DNA of 64,000 nt from an uncultured Halomonas sp. (lineage in GTDB: Bacteria > Pseudomonadota > Gammaproteobacteria > Pseudomonadales > Halomonadaceae), in assembly GCF_946887195.1 (NCBI RefSeq), contig NZ_CAMPKE010000012.1:1-64000 (forward strand), given 5' to 3'. This document shows, piece after piece, positions 1 to 10,518 of the stretch. Position 1 is the first letter of the stretch. Each line of letters opens with the position of its first letter. The notes beneath the pieces are model-generated. The model was not told where the DNA came from and did no database searches. It saw nothing but the letters and a program-made list of their open reading frames with translations. The position numbers were made by a program, and so were the translations under genes.

Positions 1-54
1 ACCTGCGACCCAATGATTAACAGTCATTTGCTCTACCAACTGAGCTATCGGGGA
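1..54 (-). tRNA. tRNA-Asn (GTT), 3' end cut by window edge
   Basis: The minus strand reads tccccgatagctcag and continues through the anticodon loop gactGTTaatc, so this is an asparagine tRNA. The visible part matches the complete copy at 83-158 base for base. The 5' end is at position 54; the T-arm and acceptor 3' strand lie beyond the left edge. It is the second gene of a tandem tRNA-Asn pair, 28 bp after the first. Confidence 0.93.
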
Positions 55-82
55 ATCGCCGAATGGTGGTGTCCGCGGATGC

Positions 83-158
83 TGGCTCCCCGAGCAGGAC
101 TCGAACCTGCGACCCAATGATTAACAGTCATTTGCTCTACCAACTGAGCTATCGGGGA
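83..158 (-). tRNA. tRNA-Asn (GTT)
   Basis: Complete 76-nt tRNA on the minus strand. The acceptor stem pairs tccccga (5') with tcgggga (3'), the D-arm contains agctcagttggtagagc, the anticodon is GTT, the T-loop is ttcgagtcc, and the 3' CCA is encoded at 83-85. It decodes Asn AAC/AAU codons. It sits about 15 nt downstream of the expected start of a strong promoter (180-207) and precedes a second, identical-looking copy. Confidence 0.97.
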
Positions 159-179
159 ACATCTCGGAACACGCGGCGT

Positions 180-207
180 AGTATACCCATCGCGCGGTAT
201 TCGTCAA
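180..207 (-). promoter_or_regulatory. sigma70-type promoter of the tRNA-Asn pair
   Basis: On the minus strand TTGACG (202-207) is followed after 16 nt by TATACT (180-185), close to the TTGACA/TATAAT consensus. The predicted start lies near 173, just before tRNA-Asn. The bases after the -10 are GC-rich (acgccgcg), as in stringently controlled stable-RNA promoters; that regulation is inferred. Confidence 0.7.
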
Positions 208-265
208 GGCCGCTCCGCCCTTCGCGGCCCCTCTCGACCGTTATCTCGAAGACCGGTCCGGCAAC

Positions 266-300
266 GAAAACGCCCGCCAGGTTAAAGGCCTGACGGGCGT
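266..300 (-). terminator. intrinsic terminator after tRNA-Met
   Basis: On the minus strand acgcccgtcagg and cctggcgggcgt form a long stem with one mismatch, followed by a TTTTC run (266-270). It lies 11 nt beyond the 3' end of tRNA-Met and upstream of the tRNA-Asn promoter, so the Met and Asn transcripts appear to be separate. Confidence 0.8.
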
Positions 301-310
301 ATCGGTATTC

Positions 311-387
311 TGGTGGCTACGCCCTGATTCGAACAGGGGACCCCATCATTATGAGTGATGTGCTCTAACCAGCTGAGCTACGTAGCC
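311..387 (-). tRNA. tRNA-Met (CAT), elongator type
   Basis: Complete 77-nt tRNA on the minus strand with an encoded CCA (311-313). It begins ggctacgtagctcag and has anticodon loop actCATaat and T-loop ttcgaatc. The paired G1-C72 end and overall similarity to Enterobacterial elongator Met tRNA separate it from initiator tRNA (which has an unpaired C1-A72) and from Ile2-CAT. It decodes internal AUG codons. Confidence 0.93.
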
Positions 388-415
388 ATCGCCGCAGCAT
401 GCGCGACGGGGGCGA

Positions 416-444
416 ATTATGCCCGCTGCCAACCGCCTTGGCAA
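416..444 (-). promoter_or_regulatory. sigma70-type promoter of tRNA-Met
   Basis: On the minus strand TTGCCA (439-444) is followed after exactly 17 nt by CATAAT (416-421); each hexamer differs from consensus at one base. The downstream region is very GC-rich (tcgccccc). The predicted start is about 20 nt before the tRNA-Met 5' end. The promoter lies only about 40 bp beyond the choX stop codon. Confidence 0.75.
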
Positions 445-486
445 GCCCGGCTTCGCCCCCGCCACTCACACGGCTGCGACTGGCGC

Positions 487-1434
487 TCAGATATCCAGCG
501 CTTGCTTGACCGCCGGCAGTCCCGGCTCGCCGCTGACGGTAGTGACGCCTTCGAGCCAGCCATCGAGCACTTGCGGATGCGCCTGCAGCCAACTGCGTGC
601 AGCGGCGCGCGGCTCTTCGCCACCATCCATGATCGCACCCATGATCTGATTTTCCATGTCCAGGGTGAACTTGAGATTGTTGAGCAGCGTGCCGACGTTC
701 GGGCACTCGTCGACGTACCCGGCGCGGGTATTGGTATAGACCGTGGCGCCACCCAGGTTGGGGCCGAAGTAGTCATCGGCATCCGCCAGGTAGGCGATGT
801 CGAAGTTGGTGTTCATCGGGTGGGGCTCCCAGCCCAGGAAGACCATCCACTCATCGCGCTCCATCTTGGCGCCGAGCTCGGCCAGCATGGCGGCTTCGGA
901 GGAGTCGATCAGTTGCCAGTCGCCGAGGCCGAAGGCATCGTCGTCGATCATGCTCTGAATCAATAGATTGCCGTCGTTGCCGGCCTCGATGCCATAGAGC
1001 TTGTTATCGAACTTGTCGGCATGCTCATCGAGATCCTTGACCGAGGTGACACCGGCATCGTGAACGTATTGCGGCACGGCCAGGGTATATTTGGCGCCTT
1101 CGAGGTTGGCATTCAAACGATCGACCTGGCCCTTTTCGATATAGGGGTCGCTGATCGAGCCCATCGACGGCATCCAGTTGCCCAGAAACACATCGAAATC
1201 GCCATTCTTCATCCCGGCGTAGGCAATCGGTACCGAGCTGGTATTGCTGGTGGTCTCGTAGCCCAATCCTTCCAGCACTTCACGGGTCAGTGCGGTGGTC
1301 GCGGTGATGTCGGTCCAGCCCACTTCGGCGAAATCCACCGTCTGACAGCTCTGCGGCACATCGGCCATGGCCATGGGTGCGATGGCAACCAGCAGACTGC
1401 TAGCGATCAGTTTAGCGGGAATCTTGTCTTTCAT
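487..1434 (-). CDS. choX: Choline/glycine betaine ABC transporter substrate-binding protein (ChoX-like)
   Basis: Predicted periplasmic binding protein of 315 residues with a signal peptide (MKDKIPAK followed by a hydrophobic stretch ending AMAD). Motifs match the ChoX/OpuAC family: GWTDI near the N-terminus, GNWMPSM, and GWEPHPMN. These carry the Trp and Asp residues that form the aromatic box for the trimethylammonium head group in ChoX of Sinorhizobium. The start at 1434 has AGGAG 7 nt upstream; a longer reading to 1530 has no such site. It is divergent from betI across a BetI operator, so it is probably repressed with the bet operon and induced by choline. No permease or ATPase gene is adjacent, making it an orphan component here. 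The exact ligand (choline or betaine) is inferred. Confidence 0.88.
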   Translation of the reverse strand: MKDKIPAKLIASSLLVAIAPMAMADVPQSCQTVDFAEVGWTDITATTALTREVLEGLGYETTSNTSSVPIAYAGMKNGDFDVFLGNWMPSMGSISDPYIEKGQVDRLNANLEGAKYTLAVPQYVHDAGVTSVKDLDEHADKFDNKLYGIEAGNDGNLLIQSMIDDDAFGLGDWQLIDSSEAAMLAELGAKMERDEWMVFLGWEPHPMNTNFDIAYLADADDYFGPNLGGATVYTNTRAGYVDECPNVGTLLNNLKFTLDMENQIMGAIMDGGEEPRAAARSWLQAHPQVLDGWLEGVTTVSGEPGLPAVKQALDI

Positions 1435-1560
1435 GAGGCGTCTCCTGCGTTGGTCATCGTCTCGCCGCCAGACAATCCAGCGGCGAATCCGATAACATCG
1501 TTTTATGCAATGGAGCGTTTCGCATTCCACATTTCACTTTCCACTATACAATAATTTTTA

Positions 1561-1580
1561 TTGATTGAACGTTCAATAAA
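1561..1580. promoter_or_regulatory. BetI operator between choX and betI
   Basis: The sequence ttgattgaacgttcaataaa contains the perfect palindrome TTGAACGTTCAA inside a longer dyad ATTGAACGTTCAAT. It fits the BetI site I recall from Pseudomonas, TTGATTGRACGTTCAATMAA, at every position. It lies in an AT-rich divergent region 127 bp before choX and 89 bp before betI, and could repress both until choline binds BetI. Confidence 0.85.
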
Positions 1581-1669
1581 AACATAGCAAACTATCAACC
1601 CAAGGCCCAAGAGCCTGGCGTATCTTCCACGCCATCGTTTCACGGCAACCCAGCCCAGGAGACTGCCCG

Positions 1670-2260
1670 GTGCCAAAACTCGGCATGCAACCGATACGCC
1701 GACGCCAGCTTATTCAGGCCACCATGGAGGCCATCGACGAGGTCGGCCTGGCCGATACCACGGTGATGCGCATCGCCAAGCGAGCGGGCGTTTCAGCCGG
1801 CATCATCAGCCACTACTTCGGCGGTAAGGATGGCCTGCTCGAAGCCACCATGCGCCAGATTCTCGGCGATCTGGGCAACGCCGTGACCAGCCGCCGCATG
1901 GCCCTGCCCGAGGACACGCCACTGGCGCATATTCGCGCCATCATCGATGGCAACTTCGACCGCAGCCAGGTCAGCCAGTCGGTGATGAAGACCTGGCTGG
2001 CCTTCTGGGCATCGAGCATGCATCGGGGCAATTTGCAGCGGCTGCAACGGGTCAACGATAGACGACTGTATTCGAACCTGTGCTGCCAGTTTCGCCGTAG
2101 CCTGCCCAGACAGCAGGCCCGCGACGCCGCACGCGGCCTGGCGGCAATGATCGATGGCCTGTGGCTGCGCGGCGCGCTGGCCCAGGAAGAGCTCAATGTC
2201 GATCGCGCGCGCCGCCTGGCTTACGACTATCTCAACGAGCAACTGGCTCGTAGCTCGTAG
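1670..2260 (+). CDS. betI: BetI, TetR-family choline-responsive repressor
   Basis: 196-residue transcriptional repressor of choline oxidation genes. The N-terminus ([14 protein letters not shown]) and the helix-turn-helix segment ([19 protein letters not shown], about residues 35-53) are characteristic of BetI. The C-terminal ligand-binding half contains the conserved [12 protein letters not shown]. The start is GTG at 1670, with caggaga 8-13 nt upstream. It is first in a tight betI-betB-betA operon, with 26 bp to betB, and faces a matching operator. Choline relieves repression in characterised homologues. Confidence 0.95.
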   Translation: MPKLGMQPIRRRQLIQATMEAIDEVGLADTTVMRIAKRAGVSAGIISHYFGGKDGLLEATMRQILGDLGNAVTSRRMALPEDTPLAHIRAIIDGNFDRSQVSQSVMKTWLAFWASSMHRGNLQRLQRVNDRRLYSNLCCQFRRSLPRQQARDAARGLAAMIDGLWLRGALAQEELNVDRARRLAYDYLNEQLARSS

Positions 2261-2286
2261 CTCTAAATATCATTCAGGAGGCACTC

Positions 2287-3756
<1,470 letters not shown>

Positions 3757-3820
3757 ATGCGGTCGATCGGTACGTTGAACTGGTGCCCCGCTTATCCCAT
3801 TCCAGACAGGAGAGCCCCTC

Positions 3821-5503
3821 ATGACGCAGGCTCGCGACTACGACTACATCATCATCGGTGCCGGTTCGGCCGGCAACGTGCTGGCCACGCGGCTGACCGA
3901 GGATGCCGACGTTCAGGTTCTGCTGCTGGAGGCCGGCGGCCCCGACTATCGCTTCGATTTTCGTACTCAGATGCCCGCTGCGCTGGCCTATCCACTGCAA
4001 GGCAAGCGCTACAACTGGGCCTTCGAAACCGACCCCGAGCCCCATATGAACGGGCGGCGCATGGAGTGTGGACGCGGCAAGGGGCTCGGCGGTTCGTCGC
4101 TGATCAACGGCATGTGCTACCTGCGTGGCAATGCGCTGGATTACGACAGCTGGGCCAGGACACCGGGACTCGAGGACTGGAACTACCTCGAGTGCCTGCC
4201 CTACTTCAAGAAAGCCGAGACCCGCGATATCGGTCCCAACGATTACCACGGCGGCGATGGGCCGGTGTCGGTGGCCACGCCGAAAAAAGACAACAACGTC
4301 CTGTATGGCGCCTTCATTCAGGCCGGCATCCAGGCCGGCTACCCGGCCACCGAGGATGTCAACGGCTACCAGCAGGAAGGCTTCGGGCCGATGGATCGCA
4401 CCACCACGCCCAACGGTCGGCGTGCGTCCACCGCGCGGGGCTACCTGGATATCGCCAAGGGCCGCTCCAACCTGACCATCGAAACCCATGCCGTGACCGA
4501 TCGCATCCTGTTCGAGGGCAAGCGCGCGGTCGGCGTGGCCTACTCGCGCAAGGGTCAGGCGCAGGAAGTGCGCGCCCGCCGCGAGGTGCTGCTGTGCGGC
4601 GGCGCCATCGCCTCGCCGCAGATCCTGCTGCGCTCGGGCGTCGGCAATCCCGAGCATCTGGCCGAGCTCGACATCCCGGTGGTGCATGAATTGCCCGGCG
4701 TCGGCGAGAACCTCCAGGATCACCTGGAGATGTACATCCAGTACGAATGCAAGAAGCCCATTTCGCTCTACCCGTCGCTCAAGTGGTACAACCAGCCCAA
4801 GATTGGCGCCGAGTGGCTGTTCTTCGGCAAGGGTATCGGTGCCAGCAACCAATTCGAGGCGGCCGGCTTCATCCGCACCAACGACGCCGAGGCGTGGCCC
4901 AACCTGCAATACCACTTCCTGCCGATCGCCATCAGCTACAACGGCAAGAGCGCGGTCCAGGCGCATGGTTTCCAGGCGCACGTCGGCTCGATGCGCTCAG
5001 TGAGCCGTGGGCGCATTCGCCTCACCTCGCGCGACCCCAACGCCGCGCCGAGCATTCTGTTCAACTACATGGCCGACGAGAAGGATTGGCAGGAATTCCG
5101 CGATGCCATCCGTATCACTCGCGAAATCATCTCCCAGCCGGCGATGGATGCCTATCGTGGACGGGAAGTCTCGCCGGGGCCGGACGTGCGGACCGATGCC
5201 GAGCTCGACGAATTCGTCAAACAGCATGCCGAAACGGCCTACCATCCCGCCGGTTCCTGCAAGATGGGCTATGACGACATGGCCGTGGTTGATGGCGCGG
5301 GCCGCGTGCATGGCCTGGAGGGGTTGCGCGTGATCGACGCCTCGATCATGCCGCTGATCGCCACCGGCAACCTCAACGCGCCGACGATCATGATCGCCGA
5401 GAAGATGGCCGACAAGGTGCGTGGGCGCGAGCCGCTGCCCAAAGCCGATGTGCCCTACTACGTGGCCGGCAATGCGCCCGCCCGCGACGTCGTTGAAACC
5501 TGA
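3821..5503 (+). CDS. betA: BetA, choline dehydrogenase
   Basis: 560-residue GMC-family flavoprotein that oxidises choline to betaine aldehyde, and partly on to betaine, feeding electrons to the membrane respiratory chain. The FAD dinucleotide motif IIGAGSAGN is at the N-terminus. The catalytic histidine is in [11 protein letters not shown] (His475), and the second active-site region is [14 protein letters not shown] (Asn519). The ATG has a CAGGAGAG site, and a 64-bp gap follows betB. Length is normal for the family. It closes the operon, which ends at the hairpin at 5546-5570. Confidence 0.96.
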   Translation: MTQARDYDYIIIGAGSAGNVLATRLTEDADVQVLLLEAGGPDYRFDFRTQMPAALAYPLQGKRYNWAFETDPEPHMNGRRMECGRGKGLGGSSLINGMCYLRGNALDYDSWARTPGLEDWNYLECLPYFKKAETRDIGPNDYHGGDGPVSVATPKKDNNVLYGAFIQAGIQAGYPATEDVNGYQQEGFGPMDRTTTPNGRRASTARGYLDIAKGRSNLTIETHAVTDRILFEGKRAVGVAYSRKGQAQEVRARREVLLCGGAIASPQILLRSGVGNPEHLAELDIPVVHELPGVGENLQDHLEMYIQYECKKPISLYPSLKWYNQPKIGAEWLFFGKGIGASNQFEAAGFIRTNDAEAWPNLQYHFLPIAISYNGKSAVQAHGFQAHVGSMRSVSRGRIRLTSRDPNAAPSILFNYMADEKDWQEFRDAIRITREIISQPAMDAYRGREVSPGPDVRTDAELDEFVKQHAETAYHPAGSCKMGYDDMAVVDGAGRVHGLEGLRVIDASIMPLIATGNLNAPTIMIAEKMADKVRGREPLPKADVPYYVAGNAPARDVVET

Positions 5504-5545
5504 CCTTCAGCGACCGCGCTCTTCTTGCCTCGACTTTCCCCTTTG

Positions 5546-5570
5546 CCCCGCTATCGCGGGGTCCTTTTTA
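5546..5570 (+). terminator. Intrinsic terminator of betIBA
   Basis: CCCCGC, a 4-nt loop, then GCGGGG, followed by tccttttta. It lies 42 bp after the betA stop codon. Confidence 0.85.
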
Positions 5571-5679
5571 TGCGTCGTTTGCTTATTTGCATCGTCCCCG
5601 CGCACTATCGCCACAATGCACGAAAGGCTAGTCACGCGACGCTGGTCAACCGGCAACAAATGAACTATCTTTAAAAATT

Positions 5680-5693
5680 CAAACAAGTGTTCG
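5680..5693. promoter_or_regulatory. Possible PsrA-type operator before fadE
   Basis: The AT-rich region before fadE contains CAAACaagtGTTCG. This differs at one base from the pseudomonad PsrA pattern (G/C)AAAC-N4-GTTT(G/C). PsrA is a TetR-family repressor of beta-oxidation genes that responds to long-chain fatty acids. The position, 39 bp before the start codon, suits an operator. No psrA gene is in the window, so this stays tentative. Confidence 0.35.
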
Positions 5694-5731
5694 AAAATGT
5701 CTAACGCTGTTGATCGACCACGGAGACCTCC

Positions 5732-8182
5732 ATGTTGCAACTCATCCTGATCGTGCTGGTCATCGCCGGCCTGCTGGCGGTGATGCGCCGCGAAGCCGGC
5801 GCCTACGCGGCGCTGGGCGTGCTGGCAGTGCTTGGCATCGTCGGCCTGCTGTTCGGTGCCCCGCTGCTGGGCATCATCCTGTTGATTGGCGCCGCCGTGG
5901 TGGCCGCATGCGGCGTGCCGGCGCTGCGTCGGGCGTGGCTCTCGCCACGCGTCTTCGCGCTCTTTCAGGATGCCGCGCCCAAGGTCTCCGACACCGAACG
6001 CTCGGCGCTGGAAGCCGGCACGGTATCCTGGGACGGCGAGCTGTTCTCGGGCAAGCCACAGTGGCAGCGCCTGCTCGACTACCGCGATGACGGTTTGAGT
6101 GAAGAGGAACGCGCCTTCGTCGAGCACCAATGCTCGGTCGCGGCCGGCATGTGCAATAGCTGGGAGATCTCGCGCGAGCGCGCCGACCTGCCCGAAGCGC
6201 TATGGGAATACCTGAAGAAGGAAGGCTTCTTCGGCATGATCATTCCCAAGCGATACGGCGGCTTGGAGTTTTCGGCCAAGGCGCAGTCGGCGGTACTACA
6301 GAAACTGGTCGTCGACGAAACGCTGATGATCTCGGTGGGCGTGCCCAATTCATTGGGGCCGGGCGAACTGCTGCTCAAATACGGTACCGAGGAGCAGAAA
6401 GATTACTATCTGCCACGCTTGGCCGATGGCCGCGAGATTCCCTGCTTCGGCCTGACCGGTCCGCGCGCGGGGAGTGACGCTACCTCCCTACCCGATGTCG
6501 GCATCGTTTGCCGCGGCATGCACAACGGCGAAGAAGTTCTCGGCCTGCGCCTGACCTTCGAGAAACGCTGGATCACCCTGGCGCCGATCGCCACGGTGGT
6601 CGGCCTCGCCTTCCGCATGTTCGATCCCGATAACCTGCTCGGCGACGAAACCGACCGTGGCATCACCTGCGCGCTGATCCCCCGCGACACCGAGGGCATG
6701 GAGATCGGTCGCCGCCATCATCCGATCGGTAGCCCGTTCATGAACGGCCCGATCGTCGGCAAGGATGTATTCATCCCGCTCGACTACATCATCGGCGGTC
6801 CGGACATGGCCGGCCAGGGCTGGCGCATGCTGGTCGAGTGCCTGTCGGTGGGTCGCTGCATCACCCTGCCCTCCGGCGCCTCCGGCGTGGGTCGCTACGC
6901 CACCGGCTGGGCCGGCGGCTTCGCCCGCATTCGCCGCCAGTTCAACATGCCGGTGGCCGACATGGAGGGCGTGCAGGAGCCACTGGCGCGCCTCACCGCG
7001 CATGCCTACATTGCCCAGGCGGCGGTCATGCAGACCGCCAACCTGATCGACCACGGCGAGAAGCCCTCCGTACCGTCGGCGATTCTCAAGAGTCAATTGA
7101 CCGAGTTCCAGCGCAGTATCCTGGCCGATGCCATGGACGTTCACGGCGGTCGCGCCGTCACCCTGGGGCCGCGCAATTACCTTGGCCTGGCCTGGAGTGC
7201 CGTGCCGGTATCGATCACCGTCGAAGGCGCCAATATCATGACCCGCAACCTGATGATCTTCGGTCAGGGGGCGATTCGCTGTCATCCTTACGTGTTGGAA
7301 GAACTGGCCGCCAAGGATGCCAACGATGCCCGCGCCTTCGACAAGGCCTTCTTCAGCCACGCCGGGCTGATTTTCGGCAACGCCGCTCGCGCCTTTACCC
7401 TGGGCCTGGGCATCGCCAAACCCAGCGTGCCGTTCGATGAAGTTGCCGCGCCCTACGCCAAGGATGTAGCGCGCCTCTCAGCCGCCTTCGGGCTGTGTGC
7501 CGATGCCGCCATGGCTAGCCTCGGCTCCACCCTCAAGAAGCGCGAAATGCTCTCGGCGCGTCTCGGCGACGTGCTGTCCAACCTGTACCTAGCCTCGATG
7601 GTGCTCAAGCAGTGGCACGCCGGGGATAACGTCGAACACGAGGCTGCGCTGCTGCACTATAGCTGCCGAACGCTGCTGTTCCGCGCCGAACAGGCATTGG
7701 TCGAGCTACTCGATAACCTGCCCAATCGCGCGCTGGGCAGGACGCTTGCAATAGTGACCATGCCGTTGGGCCGCAAATGGAAAAAGCCCGAGGACGCCCT
7801 CACCCGCGAGATCGCCGAAGCGATCTCCCGCGATACACCGCTGCGCCACAAGCTGATCACTAATACCTGGGACACCCAGGAAGAAGGCCAACAGGAGAAT
7901 CCGCTGGCGCGCTATAACGCGCTGCTCGCCGAGTACGACCGGGCCGAGCCGATCTATCGCGGCATCAACAAGGCCTACGCCAAGGGCACGCTGCCCGCCG
8001 AGGCCTTGCATCCCGAACAGCGCATGGAGGCCGCACTCGAAGCCGGCCTGATCAGCGAGGAGGACGCCACTTTCATGCGTCGTTACGAGGCCGAGGTGCT
8101 GGAGATGCTCAGCGTCGATGATTTCCCCTTCGACGCCTTCGCCACCGAAAAGGATAAGGTGGTCTGGCACGACGCCGCCTGA
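5732..8182 (+). CDS. fadE: FadE, acyl-CoA dehydrogenase
   Basis: 816-residue flavoprotein catalysing the first step of fatty-acid beta-oxidation, acyl-CoA to trans-2-enoyl-CoA. Length and layout match E. coli FadE (814 residues). There are two hydrophobic N-terminal segments (about residues 1-17 and 25-63), then the acyl-CoA dehydrogenase core with FGLTGPRAGSDAT, and an extended C-terminal domain absent from small acyl-CoA dehydrogenases. The ATG has GGAGACC upstream. It is monocistronic, with a terminator 15 bp downstream and an AT-rich promoter region carrying a possible PsrA site. Confidence 0.95.
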   Translation: MLQLILIVLVIAGLLAVMRREAGAYAALGVLAVLGIVGLLFGAPLLGIILLIGAAVVAACGVPALRRAWLSPRVFALFQDAAPKVSDTERSALEAGTVSWDGELFSGKPQWQRLLDYRDDGLSEEERAFVEHQCSVAAGMCNSWEISRERADLPEALWEYLKKEGFFGMIIPKRYGGLEFSAKAQSAVLQKLVVDETLMISVGVPNSLGPGELLLKYGTEEQKDYYLPRLADGREIPCFGLTGPRAGSDATSLPDVGIVCRGMHNGEEVLGLRLTFEKRWITLAPIATVVGLAFRMFDPDNLLGDETDRGITCALIPRDTEGMEIGRRHHPIGSPFMNGPIVGKDVFIPLDYIIGGPDMAGQGWRMLVECLSVGRCITLPSGASGVGRYATGWAGGFARIRRQFNMPVADMEGVQEPLARLTAHAYIAQAAVMQTANLIDHGEKPSVPSAILKSQLTEFQRSILADAMDVHGGRAVTLGPRNYLGLAWSAVPVSITVEGANIMTRNLMIFGQGAIRCHPYVLEELAAKDANDARAFDKAFFSHAGLIFGNAARAFTLGLGIAKPSVPFDEVAAPYAKDVARLSAAFGLCADAAMASLGSTLKKREMLSARLGDVLSNLYLASMVLKQWHAGDNVEHEAALLHYSCRTLLFRAEQALVELLDNLPNRALGRTLAIVTMPLGRKWKKPEDALTREIAEAISRDTPLRHKLITNTWDTQEEGQQENPLARYNALLAEYDRAEPIYRGINKAYAKGTLPAEALHPEQRMEAALEAGLISEEDATFMRRYEAEVLEMLSVDDFPFDAFATEKDKVVWHDAA

Positions 8183-8197
8183 TTGCGCCGTACAACG

Positions 8198-8228
8198 CAA
8201 TCGCCCCGGCCATCGACCGGGGCGATTG
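8198..8228. terminator. Bidirectional hairpin between fadE and the RlpA-like gene
   Basis: A perfect 12-bp stem, CAATCGCCCCGG paired with CCGGGGCGATTG, with a 7-nt loop, lies between two convergent genes. The T-run is short on both sides, but the stem strength and position support termination of fadE and possibly of the opposite transcript. Confidence 0.7.
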
Positions 8229-8243
8229 TCATTCCAAATAGCC

Positions 8244-8657
8244 TCAGTTCGCGATGACTTCCACCGCAACCGGCACAATGCCGCTACGAATCATCCCCAA
8301 CCGCTCGGCCGCCCGGTAGGAAAGATCGATGACGCGCCCCGAGCTAAAAGGCCCACGATCGTTGATCCGTACGGCGACTTCACGCCCATTGTCGAGATTG
8401 GTGACCCGTACCCGGGTTCCAAAAGGTAGCGAGGGATGCGCCGCGGTCATCGCGTTGCGATCGTAACGCTCGCCATTGGCCGTTAGCTCACCCTGGTAAG
8501 CGTCGCTGTAGTAAGAGGCCTGACCGCGCCGATCGAACGATGACAATGCGTCAGGCGATGACGGCGCTGGCGTGCCCGCGCAGCCCGCCAACGCCGCGAC
8601 GGTGACCAGCGTCAGTATCGAAATCGCCGACCGCAGCGGTGGGATCTCCCTAATCAT
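8244..8657 (-). CDS. RlpA-like septal ring lipoprotein (double-psi beta-barrel)
   Basis: 137-residue lipoprotein. The signal peptide ends in lipobox VAALAGC. The mature part is an RlpA-like double-psi beta-barrel, seen in [33 protein letters not shown] and VRINDRGPF, with the conserved motif DRGPF. RlpA proteins act on denuded peptidoglycan glycans in some species. The C-terminal SPOR domain of full-length RlpA is missing, so septal targeting is uncertain. The ATG at 8657 has aagga 8 nt upstream; a TTG reading from 8681 is less likely. It lies 24 bp after qor and is probably co-transcribed with it. Confidence 0.85.
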   Translation of the reverse strand: MIREIPPLRSAISILTLVTVAALAGCAGTPAPSSPDALSSFDRRGQASYYSDAYQGELTANGERYDRNAMTAAHPSLPFGTRVRVTNLDNGREVAVRINDRGPFSSGRVIDLSYRAAERLGMIRSGIVPVAVEVIAN

Positions 8658-8681
8658 GCTTGCTTCCTTGTCAGAGCCCAA

Positions 8682-9659
8682 TCAAGGCAAGAGAATCGTG
8701 GAGCCAGTGGTCTTGCGAGACGCCAACGCCTCCTGGGCTTCGCCGGCCTTATCCAGCGGATAACGCTGAGCGATGTCGATCTTGATCTTGCCGCTTCCCA
8801 GCATCTCGAAAAGCTCGTTACACATCCACTCGAAGCGTTCACGGGTGTCGGCATAGCCATTGAGGCTCGGCCGGGTCAGATAGAGCGAACCCTTCTTATT
8901 GAGAATGGCAACGTTCACCCCTTCCACCGAACCGGAAGAGTTGCCGAAGCTGACCATCAAGCCACGTGCGCGCAGACAATCCAGCGAGGTTTCCCAGGTG
9001 TCCTTGCCCACCGAGTCGTAGACCACCGGAACGCCTTCGCCACCGGTCAACTCGCGTACCCGCTCGACCACGTTCTCCTGGGTGTAGTCGATGGTCGCCC
9101 AGGCACCGTTCTTCATCGCCAGATCGGCTTTCTCCTTCGAACTGACCGTGCCGATCAGCTTCACGCCCAGCGCCTTGGCCCACTGGCAGGCAATCGAACC
9201 CACGCCGCCGGCAGCGGCATGAAAGAGAATCGTATCGCCGCTCTGCACGCGGTACGTCTGGCGTAGCAGATACTGCACCGTCAGACCCTTGAGCATGCTC
9301 GCCGCCGCCGTCTCGAACTCGACGCCATCGGGCAACGCCACCACCTTCTCCGCGGGCAGCACGTGATACTCAGCGTACGCACCCAGCGGACCTTGGGCAT
9401 AAGCGACGCGATCGCCCTCCTTAACGTGTGTTACCCCCTCGCCGAGTGCCTCCACCACCCCGGCGCCTTCGGTACCCAACCCCGAAGGCAGGCCAGGCGC
9501 TGGGTAGACACCGGTACGAAAGTAGATATCGATGAAGTTCAAGCCGATGGCGTGATTCTTGACGCGCACCTCGCCGACCTTGGGCTCGGCAGGTGTTACA
9601 TCAGCAATCTCGAGCACCTCGGGACCGCCGGTTTGGGAAAACTGGATACGCTTGGCCAT
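8682..9659 (-). CDS. qor: Zinc-independent NADPH:quinone reductase (Qor family)
   Basis: 325-residue medium-chain dehydrogenase/reductase related to E. coli Qor (327 residues), which reduces quinones with NADPH. Diagnostic stretches include AIGLNFIDIYFRTGVYP, LPSGLGTEGAG, the nucleotide-binding HAAAGGVGSIACQWAKALG and LMVSFGNSSG. The zinc-binding cysteines of alcohol dehydrogenases are absent. The ATG at 9659 is preceded by AAGGAAT; a start 9 bp upstream is also in frame but lacks the same spacing. It is followed closely by the RlpA-like gene. Confidence 0.92.
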   Translation of the reverse strand: MAKRIQFSQTGGPEVLEIADVTPAEPKVGEVRVKNHAIGLNFIDIYFRTGVYPAPGLPSGLGTEGAGVVEALGEGVTHVKEGDRVAYAQGPLGAYAEYHVLPAEKVVALPDGVEFETAAASMLKGLTVQYLLRQTYRVQSGDTILFHAAAGGVGSIACQWAKALGVKLIGTVSSKEKADLAMKNGAWATIDYTQENVVERVRELTGGEGVPVVYDSVGKDTWETSLDCLRARGLMVSFGNSSGSVEGVNVAILNKKGSLYLTRPSLNGYADTRERFEWMCNELFEMLGSGKIKIDIAQRYPLDKAGEAQEALASRKTTGSTILLP

Positions 9660-9752
9660 GGGGAACATTCCTTATTCAGCTAACGGGACTGGCCACCATA
9701 CAAGCGCCGCTGGCCAGGCAGGTCAAGTTGTTCTGGTTTGTGAGTCAGACCG

Positions 9753-10499
9753 CTACTTGCCACCGGCAATATCGATGAACGCGCCGGTGGTGTAACTCGC
9801 CTCGTCGGAGAGCAGCCACAAGATAGCCGTAGCGACTTCGTGGGGCTCGCCGCCTCGGCGCATCGGTACGCCCTGCTTGACGCGCTCGATACGGTCCGGC
9901 TCGCCGCCGCTGGCATGCATATCGGTATTGATGAAGGCGGGGCGCACCGCGTTGACGCGAATGCCCTGCTCGGCCACTTCCTGCGCCAGGCCAATGGTGA
10001 AGGTATCCAGTGCGCCCTTCGATGCCGCGTAATCGACGTACTCACCCGCCGAGCCCAACCGTGAGGCCGCCGAGGAGACATTGACGATGGCGCCGCCACT
10101 ACCGCCGTGGCGAATCGACATTCTCGATATGGCCTCCCGGGCGCATAGAAAAGGGCCAATGACATTGGTCGTTAATACCCGCGCCCACCGATCGGCACTC
10201 ATCTGCTCGACTTGCATCTGTTGCTCGAGAATACCGGCATTGTTGACCAGCGCCGTGATCGGCCCGAGTCGCTCGTCAAGCTCGGCGAACAGGCGCTTTA
10301 CGTCATCCTCCCGGGAGACATCGGCGGCAATCGCGATCGCTTCTCCGCCGTCGGTGCGAATGGCGTCACATAGTGCGTCGGCCGCCTGACGGTCACGGCG
10401 ATAATTGATGCAAACGGCGTAGCCGCGCTGGGCGGCGAGCCTTGCCGTGGCGGCGCCGATGCCCCGGCTGCCGCCGGTGATGAGCATGACTTTTTCCAT
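9753..10499 (-). CDS. SDR-family oxidoreductase
   Basis: 248-residue short-chain dehydrogenase/reductase, classical type. It has the cofactor motif TGGSRGIG, NNAG (in ALVNNAGIL), the catalytic Ser in IVNVSSAAS and the Tyr-Lys pair in YVDYAASKGAL. The C-terminus (TGAFIDIAGGK) is typical of FabG/YgfF-like reductases. Substrate is unknown. The start at 10499 has GGGAGAG at good spacing; the longer reading into the GNAT gene is a frame overlap. It is last of a three-gene minus-strand unit, 19 bp after the acetyltransferase. Confidence 0.9.
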   Translation of the reverse strand: MEKVMLITGGSRGIGAATARLAAQRGYAVCINYRRDRQAADALCDAIRTDGGEAIAIAADVSREDDVKRLFAELDERLGPITALVNNAGILEQQMQVEQMSADRWARVLTTNVIGPFLCAREAISRMSIRHGGSGGAIVNVSSAASRLGSAGEYVDYAASKGALDTFTIGLAQEVAEQGIRVNAVRPAFINTDMHASGGEPDRIERVKQGVPMRRGGEPHEVATAILWLLSDEASYTTGAFIDIAGGK

Positions 10500-10518
10500 C
10501 GGTCTCTCCCGACTGCCC

